Shown here: positions 38,678 to 46,700 of the stretch, one piece after another
Numbering within the stretch: the stretch's first letter is position 1
How the letters are laid out: each line of letters starts with the position of its first letter
From: Gymnogyps californianus
Taxonomy: Eukaryota; Chordata; Aves; Accipitriformes; Cathartidae
Direction: 5' to 3'
Length of the DNA stretch: 64,000 bases
Assembly: GCF_018139145.2 (NCBI RefSeq)
Contig: NC_059481.1
Span: 2,282,368-2,346,367 of the forward strand
Program-made: the position numbers and the translations under genes
Notes under the pieces: generated by a model
Databases searched by the model: none
Seen by the model: only the letters and a program-made list of their open reading frames with translations
Told to the model about the DNA's origin: nothing

Positions 38678-39821
38678 TGTATTGGGTTTGCGTGGCAAGG
38701 TTTTGGTAGCGGGGGGGGCTACAGGGGTGGCTTCTGTGAGAAGCTGCTAGAAGCGTCCCCTATGTCCGATAAAGTTAATGCCAGCCGGTTCCAAGATGGA
38801 CCTGCGCTGGCCAAGGCCGAGCCCATCAGCAACAGCAGTAGCGCCTCTGGGATAACATATTTAAGAAAGGGAAAAGAAGTTACAGGGGAGTTGCAGCCAG
38901 AGAGAGGGAGTGAGAAGATGTGAGAGGAACAACTCCGCGGACACCAAGGTCAGGGAAGAAGGAGGGGGAGGAGGTGCTCCAGGCCCCGGGGCAGAGATTC
39001 CCCTGCAGCCCGTGGGGAAGACCATGGTGAGGCACGATGTCCCCCAGCAGCCCATGGAGGTCCACGGTGGAGCAGATATCCGCCTGCAGCCCATGGAGGA
39101 CCCCACGCCGGAGCAGGGGGATGCCCGAAGGATGCTGTGACCCCGTGGGAAGCCCGCGCTGGAGCAGGCTCCTGGCAGGAGCTGTGGCCCCGTGGAGAGA
39201 GGAGCCCAGGCTGGAGCAGGTTTGCTGGCAGGACTTGTGACCCCGCGGGGACCCACGCTGGAGCAGTCTGTTCCTGAAGGACTGCGCCCTGTGGATGGGA
39301 CCCACACTGGAGCAGTTCGTGAAGAACTGCAGCCCATGGGAAGGACTCACGTTGGAGAAGTTCATTAAGGACTGTCTCCTGTGGGAGGGACCCCACGCTG
39401 GAGCAGGGGAAGAGTGTGAGTCCTCCTCCCCCTGAGGAGGAAGGAGCGGCAGAAACAACGTGTGATGAACTGACCCAAACCCCCATTCCCCGTCCCCTTG
39501 TGCCGCTTGGCGGGGAGGAGGTAGAGAAAATCGGGAGTAAAGTTAAGCCTGGGAAGAAGGGAGGGGTGGGGGGAAGGTGTTTTAAGATTTGGTTTTATTT
39601 CTCATTATCCTGCTCTGATTCAACTAGTAATAAATTAAACTAATTTTTCCCCAAGTCGAGTCTGTTTTGCCCGTGACGGTAATTGGTGAGTGATCTCCCT
39701 GTCCTTATCTCGACCCACGAGCCTTTCGTTTTATTTTCTCTCACCCTGTCCAGTTGAGGAGGGGGAGTGATAGAGCGGCTTTGGTGGGCACCTGGCATCC
39801 AGCCAGGGTCATCCCACCACA
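38678..39821 (+). mobile_element. Solo LTR of an avian ERV with 5-bp target duplication
   Basis: The element starts TGTATTGGGTTTGCG and ends CATCCCACCACA, giving the TG...CA termini of an LTR. The 5-bp direct repeat GGTCC flanks it at 38,673-38,677 and 39,822-39,826, a clean target-site duplication, so the 1144-bp element is complete. A 5-bp duplication is typical of ERVL-type integrases. It carries a TATA-like CATATTTAAG at 38,856-38,865 and AATAAA at 39,629-39,634, which set the plus orientation. Between about 39,050 and 39,410 it contains degenerate units of roughly 50-60 bp ending in GCTGGAGCAG, which I recall as typical of this avian LTR. No gag-pol lies beside it, so it is the product of LTR-LTR recombination. 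It sits about 0.5 kb upstream of the first TBC1D21 remnant. Confidence 0.9.
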
Positions 39822-39826
39822 GGTCC

Positions 39827-40299
39827 ACACCCTGGGGTAGTTTTTCAGCCGTGCCCCTCCTCGCAGGCAGAATTAGGAGGGGCTGTGCAGGATGTGCAAG
39901 ATGTAGAAGATCTAGCTGTTGCTGGAGACACAGCACAGGGGTTGCTCCTGCATCTGCAGCTTCATCGATAAGTGCCGATGGCAGCGGGGAGGGGATCGTG
40001 GGGTCCCTGGCAGGGTTACAGTGACTTGAGTTTCAGTGTCCAGCTGTCTGCAGGATAACTAACCCTGTAGATGTGTACGGAGCTAGCTGCAAGCCTGATC
40101 AGCCCCCTAATCTGGCTGGCAACTAGTCCTTGCAGGAGGGATGGGGTCAATGCCACCAAAGACCATATGAAGGTCCCTCATCACCTTAAGCTGCTTTTGA
40201 AATTGTGTGCTGGGACTGGGGAGAGAGGCTGCAACGAAATCCTCCCTCCTCTCCATCATCTGCAGCAGGACCGGAGCTATCAATGCTGGATTTTTACCC
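39827..40299. other. Spacer between solo LTR and TBC1D21 remnants
   Basis: No motif is recognisable. If TBC1D21 once had its 5' exon here, it is too decayed to see or was displaced by the LTR insertion. Confidence 0.4.
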
Positions 40300-40310
40300 A
40301 GTTGAGATAC

Positions 40311-40346
40311 CGGGATGGGTGTCTTCACCCCACGGCGGAGGCAGGG
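40311..40346 (+). pseudogene. TBC1D21: Possible N-terminal TBC1D21 exon remnant
   Basis: The frame read from 40,311 gives GCLHPTAEAG followed by TGA. TBC proteins have a conserved glycine-leucine..R..EAW stretch at the start of the domain, and human TBC1D21, as I recall it, reads GLHPFVRTEAW there. The match is short and needs a gap. A GTGAGG donor-like word follows at 40,346. The position, just upstream of the next remnant and in the right order, is the main support. Confidence 0.3.
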
Positions 40347-40446
40347 TGAGGGATGGCAACCTGCCAGCAGTCACCCGTGCTACCCCCTGGCTGGCCTAGC
40401 CCCAGCACGTGTCATTATATTTCTGAACACCTTAAAATCCCCACAG

Positions 40447-40593
40447 CTGCTCCGGTTTATGGCATTTTTCTACCTCTTTTCTCACCGTGAGCTGCAGCGT
40501 TTGACTGCTAGATCTGGCACCTGCTACAGCATCGCCTGGAGCCATCGGCTTTGCAGCGATGGGTCAAGTGACCCAGAGAGAGGGAATTTTATA
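40447..40593 (+). pseudogene. TBC1D21: Probable degenerate early TBC1D21 exon
   Basis: After a CCCCACAG acceptor, a frame of 49 codons stays open to a TAG at 40,594. Its first half (RFMAFFYLF...RLTARS) aligns without gaps to the KFLTGYF...RLTVDS region that I recall from human TBC1D21. After a two-residue deletion, a tyrosine and an NF pair fall at matching spacing. Most positions are only similar, so this exon is either fast-evolving or decayed. No good splice donor follows. It lies 0.8 kb upstream of the first clear exon, in the correct order. Confidence 0.45.
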
Positions 40594-41355
40594 TAGAAAG
40601 ACAGGAGGTAGAGATGTCATTAGAGAGAATCTGGGAGCCGGGAGAGAACCTCCGGGCCCGTTTTTTTTTGTGGATGAAAGGAGCTTACTTCAGTGAAGGG
40701 CGTTATTATATTCAGATTCCCATTTAGGCTTCTCCAAGTTGTACAACAAAAGGAATATTAAATGATCTTGCAAAATTTATGTTACAAATCAATGTAACCT
40801 GCATAAATCAACCCAGCCAAAGCAAGAAGGTAAGGTTGGGGGATTTTTTTCAAGCGCCTTGCTGTGACAAAGTCACTGCTTTGGAAATGAAAGATGCTGC
40901 ATCTAGCTGGAGAAGACCTTAGAAAAATGTCATGCCTTCAGCCAGATACATCTCCTTGCTCCCTTTTTTTTCCACGACTGGGTGAAGAAGAAATCACTCT
41001 CCAACTTTCTGCATGAAGTGAACTGCTTAGAGAGCTGGTGGGGGTTACATACATTGCTCAGAGCTAAAACTTCTTGTAGATGTAGGCAAGCATGCAGGCG
41101 AAACGTGAAGCAGCAGGGATGGTGGGACTCTTGGACCAGGAGGAAATCTGCGGTCAAAATCATGGTAGGAGAGCTGCCTTGGAGCCCCCTTGAGTCCTCC
41201 AGGTAAGGAAATCAGCTTTGCCCTGTCTCAAGCTGGTTTTGCCCATGAAGTTTTTGCCCAAAGGATTTATGTGTGCAGGATGTGATGGTGTGAAGCAGCC
41301 TGGTATGAACACCCTGCTCCACATGTCCAGCGTGGGTGGATGTCTCTCCCTCCAG

Positions 41356-41460
41356 GCTTGGACCTGCAGAGACTGCACACGAGATGAGGCTGAAGCGTGG
41401 TGGACAAGAAGCAGCTGGAGGAGATCCTTCTGCTGAGCTACGTGTGCAATGCAGAGGCTG
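41356..41460 (+). pseudogene. TBC1D21: TBC1D21 pseudogene exon with TBC motif A, broken donor
   Basis: TBC1D21 is a testis-specific TBC-domain protein; TBC domains stimulate Rab GTP hydrolysis through an Arg finger (motif A, IxxDxxR) and a Gln finger (YxQ). After a strong CTCTCCCTCCAG acceptor this exon encodes DLQR (41,361-41,372), matching motif A, and VDKKQLEEILLLSYVCNAEA (41,400-41,459), which closely matches the human protein as I recall it. The same frame has TGA stops at 41,385-41,387 and 41,391-41,393, between the two motifs. A small indel with a frameshift is the likely cause. The exon end, fixed by the phase of the next exon (A|E-Y-Q-Q), is followed by GAGAGC where a GT donor is required. 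This looks like a T-to-A loss of a GTGAGC site. Confidence 0.85.
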
Positions 41461-41604
41461 GAGAGCGGGCAAGGGGGCAGCAGGTCCCGCGTGGCCCCAA
41501 GGAGCTTTTCCAGGGAGGACCTTTCCCATTGGCATCCGGCAGTGCCAATTTCATCTCTGCCCTCTGGTATAACAAGCATGTCTGGATGACCTCTCTCTTG
41601 GCAG

Positions 41605-41702
41605 AGTACCAGCAAGGCTTTTGTGAGATGCTCCTGCTCTTCCATCTCCTGGTCGATGTCAATGAGGTCTATTGGGTCTTGCGGTTCTTCCTCCAGAAAA
41701 CA
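41605..41702 (+). pseudogene. TBC1D21: TBC1D21 pseudogene exon with TBC motif B
   Basis: The exon is bounded by TTGGCAG and GTAAGT and is open throughout. It encodes EYQQGF, the catalytic Gln-finger motif B of TBC domains, followed by a leucine-rich helix and FFLQKT. The residue order and length match human TBC1D21 as I recall it (YQQGFHEM...FFLQKT). The joining phases on both sides agree with the neighbouring exons. Taken alone this exon looks functional, so the loss of the gene may not be very old. Confidence 0.9.
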
Positions 41703-42050
41703 GTAAGTTTCTGGGTGCTTCTTCCTTGGATCAAACAGTCCAGGTGGTGAAAGTCCATAACTGCTCCTGGCCTGATGTCCTCCCACCCTGGGGGAAACAG
41801 CCACCTACAGCCTTCAGCTCCCCTCTGCCCCTCACCGGGCACGATCCCTCCTCCCGGCCACCTCTCCATGAGCATCAGTTTGAGGTGGCCTTCATCCAGC
41901 TTGCCCAGGCAGTGCTGATCCCTGCAGAGGACGGACTTGTAGTAAAGGGGTCAAATACTCTATTATCGGGGCTTTGGGCTTTGTGGCTATGGACAAGCTG
42001 GGCCATGGGAGCTTTCCCTGCCCTGTGTTCCTGTTTTCCGTGTCCCCCAG

Positions 42051-42147
42051 GAGCACAGCTGCGTGATGAACATAGGCATGGGGAAGAGCTTCATCATGCT
42101 GAAGACCTCAGGTGTATTTATGGATCCCACCTTTGCAAAACATCTGG
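42051..42147 (+). pseudogene. TBC1D21: TBC1D21 pseudogene exon (EHSCV...FAKHL)
   Basis: The acceptor is TGTCCCCCAG and the donor GTGAGT. The exon encodes EHSCVMNIGM, a helical stretch, then DPTFAKHL. This matches EHSCVINIGV...DPVFAEHL of human TBC1D21 as I recall it. The frame is open, and it ends with one base of a codon completed by the next exon. There is no damage within this exon. Confidence 0.9.
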
Positions 42148-42666
42148 GTGAGTCTCAAGCCTCCTCAGCACCTCCACAGATCCAGCAGAAAACGCCCCCA
42201 TAGATCCAGCAGCAGCATTTAGAGAGGATGCCAGCAAAGGAGAGCAAATATTTGCACAGCGATTGGCATCACCTAAACCTGCTAAATATGCTGAGGACAT
42301 GGGTCAGGACCACTGAGCAGGGGTTACGCGTCTTGGCTCTCCTGAGATGGCTTCGTGGCAAGACTCTGGAAGACCTTTGCACTTGCTCTTCTGAATTTAT
42401 CTCCTTTACTCTGTGAGTTGCATGAGGAAGAAGCTGAAGCTGCAGCCAGTGAGCTTTCTCAAGCTGTCCTTCCACGGGCCAGCCCTTCTCATGTCCAGCT
42501 GATGCTGCTTGGGCAGAAAATGTTTCTTCTCCTCCAGGTTTAACAGCCTGATTTTCTCTGGCCGGGTTGGCTTTTACCTCTCATCCCAATGGCTCACAAC
42601 TGCTCCTGTTTGCCCTTAGAATACAGCATCATCTCTGCCCTGGGGTTTGCTTTTCTCATCTGTCAG

Positions 42667-42767
42667 AAGGAAAAAGCCTGCAAGTTATTCATTTGCTGGT
42701 CCCCTGCTTTTGCTTCTCCTTCCAGTGAACGTTCAAGTCCTTTGACGATGTCTGGAGGCTGTGAGAG
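42667..42767 (+). pseudogene. TBC1D21: TBC1D21 pseudogene exon with two nonsense codons
   Basis: The acceptor is CTCATCTGTCAG and the donor GTGAGT. The exon encodes VPCFCFSFQ, a stop, then TFKSFDDVWRL, a stop and E. The human protein, as I recall it, reads FPWFCFCFQRAFKSFDDVWRLWE here. The first stop, TGA at 42,726-42,728, replaces an arginine codon and fits a CpG-type CGA-to-TGA change. The second, TGA at 42,762-42,764, replaces a tryptophan codon (TGG-to-TGA). Both lie in the second half of the TBC domain, so even a spliced transcript would yield a truncated protein or be degraded. Confidence 0.92.
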
Positions 42768-42805
42768 GTGAGTGTGTGTTAAGATCCCATCCTTGGTTGC
42801 CCCTA

Positions 42806-42925
42806 CCTGTCCTGCATCTGCCCAGGTACCCCGAGCATCCCCCCCCCCCCCCGTCCTGCATCCTGCCCAGGTACCCGAGCATCCCGCATCCATCTCCCAG
42901 GCACCCCGAGCATCCTGCATCCCTC
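42806..42925. repeat. Degenerate minisatellite in TBC1D21 intron
   Basis: About three imperfect units of 30-45 bp share CTGCAT..CCCAGGTACCCCGAGCATCC wording. One unit has expanded a run of about 15 C (near 42,839-42,853). Confidence 0.7.
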
Positions 42926-43491
42926 CAGCCAGCCTCATCCATCCACAGCTCCTGGTCCACGGGAAGGAGAGAGGTCTCTCTCCTTGCAGCTCATCCCTCA
43001 GCCCTGCTCCCTGGTAGCTTTGGTTATCTCAATTAATATTTGCACAGACTCTTTCTCCGCGCTCGCCTGTCTCGACGAAGCCCATGCAGGAAGTATTTGT
43101 TCTCATTATCCTCTGGCTGATCACCTCTTCAGAGGCATCCATGGCTCAGGAGGTGCCGGAACCGTAAATTGCTTTTTTTTGAAGGAAAACATCAAAAACA
43201 AAATGTGGGACCCCCAAATCTACAAGTGTGCCTGGGTGTGTCTGTCCCTCCGACTGCTGGGGTCTGTCCCAGGTCTGCAAGACCCTCACCCATAACCCGG
43301 GGGATGGATTTGGGGTCTTCTGAGAAGGAACATCAAGGAATTTGGGTTGCTGCTTTCTTTATTCTGTAGCTTATCAGGGAGTTCAACTCATTTGTATTTG
43401 AGGCTCTGGTTATCCGGGTTTGGAGATTTGGCCTGCAGGCTTCCCCTGATGTTAACTCCCTCCATGCTCCTCTCCCATCTGCCCCCCCCAG

Positions 43492-43596
43492 GTTTTCCTG
43501 ACGGGGAAGTCCTGCCGAAATTCCCAAGTGCTTGTGGCCTTGGCGGTGCGGGAGCAGGTCCTGCGGGAGAACAGGAGCAGGAACGACATCCTGATG
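43492..43596 (+). pseudogene. TBC1D21: Last recognisable TBC1D21 exon, 12-bp deletion
   Basis: A CCCCCCCAG acceptor and a GTGAGT donor bound 35 open codons. They begin VFLTGKSCRNSQVLVA, continue VREQVL and end NDILM. The human protein, as I recall it, has VLLTGKPCRNFQVLVAYSMLQMVREQVL...DDILL, so four residues (12 bp) are missing in frame after VLVA. The final exon expected after it (human ACNNLIDLDADELI...) was not found in the following 12 kb. A homopurine expansion begins 17 bp after this exon. Confidence 0.88.
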
Positions 43597-43612
43597 GTGA
43601 GTGGCAGGAGTG

Positions 43613-43727
43613 GGGAAAGGAAAAAAAAAGGAAAAAAAGGAAAAAAAGAGGGGGGGAAAGGAAAAAAATAAAGGAAAAACAGGGAAAAAAGGGGAAAAAA
43701 GGAAAAAAGGGTGAAAAAAGGGAAAAG
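43613..43727. repeat. Homopurine (A,G) low-complexity tract
   Basis: About 115 bp of AAAAAGG/AAAAGGGG units that are almost purely purine on the plus strand. It lies in the intron just after the last recognisable TBC1D21 exon. It may form triplex DNA and may be misassembled in length. Confidence 0.9.
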
Positions 43728-46700
43728 CCCCCCTCCTTCGCCTTGCAAAGTCCCAGACAGGCTGATCTTCCCCGGCACCGGACAAGTTCACGACAAAATA
43801 AACAAGCATGAGGAAGAAGATTGCTCCTGAAACAGAGCACGGTGATGCGCTGAACTGTGGCTGCTGCTTCAGAGGTGGAGATGCCCGTCTCAGAGAGGAG
43901 CTCTACGTGCTGCCCGTGTCTCAACCCCCTGGCTTGTCCCCACTTGGGTACCCCATCCGACGTGACGCTGGGCAGCATCTCCCAGAGCCCTCCTGCTTTT
44001 TCTGTCTTCTCGTCGTCAGGCAGGTCATGCCAGCACCAAGGATGTGGGGAACAGATAAATAGATCCCAAACTGCTAAGAATTATCACCCTTTTTTTTTTT
44101 TTTTTTTTTTTACAGATGGGGAAACTGAGGCAAGCAGCCACCATGTGCCTTGCTGTGGTGCAAGGAAGGGTTGGACTTTGTCATCTCCCCAGAAAGGCGA
44201 AAGCTACCGAAGGGCCATAAATCTCCGTGAGGGTTAAAGAAGGAGAAGCAAGAGACTCCAGCTAGCGTGAGGAATTCATTCATCCTCAGCCAGGCTGGCA
44301 GGTGGAGCAGAAAATCTGCCGATATATTCATGGTCCTAATAAGTTTGGGAGCGTCCAGTGGCTGGTCATACGGAGCCGCCGCCGCTGAACGGCTTTTATC
44401 ACTCCAGACGCTTCTGCTGACATGGAGCGATTTGTTTTGCAAGGGATGCTCCCTGGGCAGGGATCAGAGGAAGGCTGAGCTAATGCTGCCTGACATACTT
44501 CGTTTAGGAGATAAGACGAGGTGGGCAGGAGGAGAGGAAAGCTGGGAAAGCCTCCGGGAAGGAAAGCCTTCCTGTGCTGGGAAGGGGAGCGCAAGGGCGT
44601 TGGAATGCTGGTGGTACCCAAAGCCCAGCATCCTGGTCCAGGGCCGACAGGAATGCTAAAAGCAGTGGTTCCCAGGCTCCGGCAAGGAAGAGCTGGCAGA
44701 GTTGAGGGTGTTTCATTATTGTTTTGTTGGCCTAGGGCATCTTACAAGACAGAGCATGATGATGAAGCATAGACGTCCTTCTCCATCTTCATGAGACATC
44801 GAAGCATGTTTATCCCTATGTATTTTAAGCCAAACATTGTTCTCTAGCTAAAACAGGAGAGATTTTTAATGCTTCGTATTTTAGATGGACGGGGCATTCG
44901 TTAGGGTCTTGCAGAGGAATTCATTGCTTGCAGTGAGGGTGAGAGGAGATGGGGAAGGCCGAGCAATGCAGTCACGTCAGTGCTGGCTTAGCTTGCGATG
45001 GCACTCCTGCAAAATGAGGGACAAAAGGCGATCCCTGCAATAATTCACAGCAAATCGACGTGTATTTACTCAAATCATTTCACCCTGTAGCTAAAATCTG
45101 GGAAGATCTCAGCCTTGTTTTCCTAAATGTAATTGCGGAGGAGGAGGGCTGGCCATGCCTGCCTGAGCATCCCCATCCTGCTCCTAGTCTCAGCTTGGAG
45201 GGTGGTTTGGGTACCTGGGAGCCCGTGGGGTCCCTGACTCCTTTTGCCAGCTCATAACCTGGCAAAACCCCTTCTCCTTGGCAAGCAGCCGCCTTTTTGG
45301 TGGCTTTTCAGTAGCGGAAAGGGGAGGATTCATCCTGCTTCACTTGCCGTAAGGTACCCAGAGGTACCTGCTACCTCCTCGTGACGATGCCATGGGCGCC
45401 AGCTCCCGATTTATCCCAAACCGACCGAGGGATTGTTCCGCAATGAATTTGTTAGGATTAATTACACCGCATCCCTGCTGAGATTTTTAACAAGATTATG
45501 CTTCCCGAGCCTCGTTGCTTCGCTTTCTCCTCCTCCTCTTTCCTTCCCGTTTCAAAGCACATTGTGTGCAGCAGGATTTGTTTTGGGGGTTGTTTCCCCC
45601 CCCCGCCCCGGGATGCTGGTGAGGAGGAACGAGCAGCAGCTCCATCCTGGGGGACGTCACCCCAAGCTGGGGTGTGGGGGAATGAATCCCTAGGGAATTG
45701 CCCTTCCCTGGGCGATGCTTCAGCTCCTGTACTGGGCTCAAGAGGTTGCTTTTCCATGGGCAACGCTGCCTCTGGAGAAGGGTGGGAAGGTGGAACCCGC
45801 TGGAGATGGTGGTGGGACCCGACGCGTGGAGATGGAGCTGGTGTTTGGTGGCTCCTTTTCTGCTGCGGAAGCAAATTTCCTCCGCTCTGGGGAGGAGGGG
45901 AGGAGGCTGCTGATCCTCTCTCATCTGATCCCTGAGATGGCTGCTGATCCATCTCAGTGGCCCTAGTCCTGAGTTGAGACTCTTCAGGGTGGCACTGGCT
46001 TGTTTTGGGTTGTCCCTGTGCCTGTGTTTGCTGTCCCATCCCCATGCAGCCTCTCAGCGTTGGCAGATGCAAGGGGAGACGTCGTCGTGCCTGGAGAGGA
46101 GGCAGCAAAGCCTGAGCTGGAGCTGGGGACTTGACGGGGGGAGATCAAAAACGTCTTAGCAGCAGGTTTTTCTCCAGCCCTGAGAGGCATTTAAATGTTC
46201 ACGCGCTGCAAGTGATTGACTGTGTTCGTGCAGCGACGGAGAAATAGCTGCCTTGATTTCCCTGGGGCCAACAGCGACGAGGAGTCCACGTGCCGTGGAG
46301 GAGTACCTGCAGCCGGGGAGGGATGGAAGGGAAGGAGCATGACGGCATGGATGGGGTTTGTGGTTGGAGAAGGTCGTCACGATGTTTTCCTCCAGCATGA
46401 GAAGGGGCAGACAGGTTGCTCCGGGAAAGCCCCAAGACCCTGTGGGCTCTGCAGCGTGGGTAATGAGGTGCTGGCCACTTTTCGGGGTGATTCACCACCG
46501 TCATGGGCACTTCAGCATCGAGACAAACACAGCACCAAAGCGGGAGCTCTCAGCTTGTAGAAGCATTATCCCAGGTCTGGGATGCTCACGACCCATCTCC
46601 TTGCCAGAAGTTTGCTGCTGAAACACAGGCTCTGTACCTGAAACCTCATTTTCTTGCTCTGGATTATATATTTTCCCCTGTTGTATCCATTATCTAGCTA

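Noticed and set aside
41163..41202. Strong donor-like CTCCAG|GTAAGG with an open frame before it
   Set aside because: The frame has no similarity to the missing TBC1D21 part and no clear acceptor, so it is a chance splice-like site.
41160..41804. 214-codon minus-strand open frame
   Set aside because: It is antisense to two TBC1D21 exons and their intron, so it is a shadow of the conserved exons.
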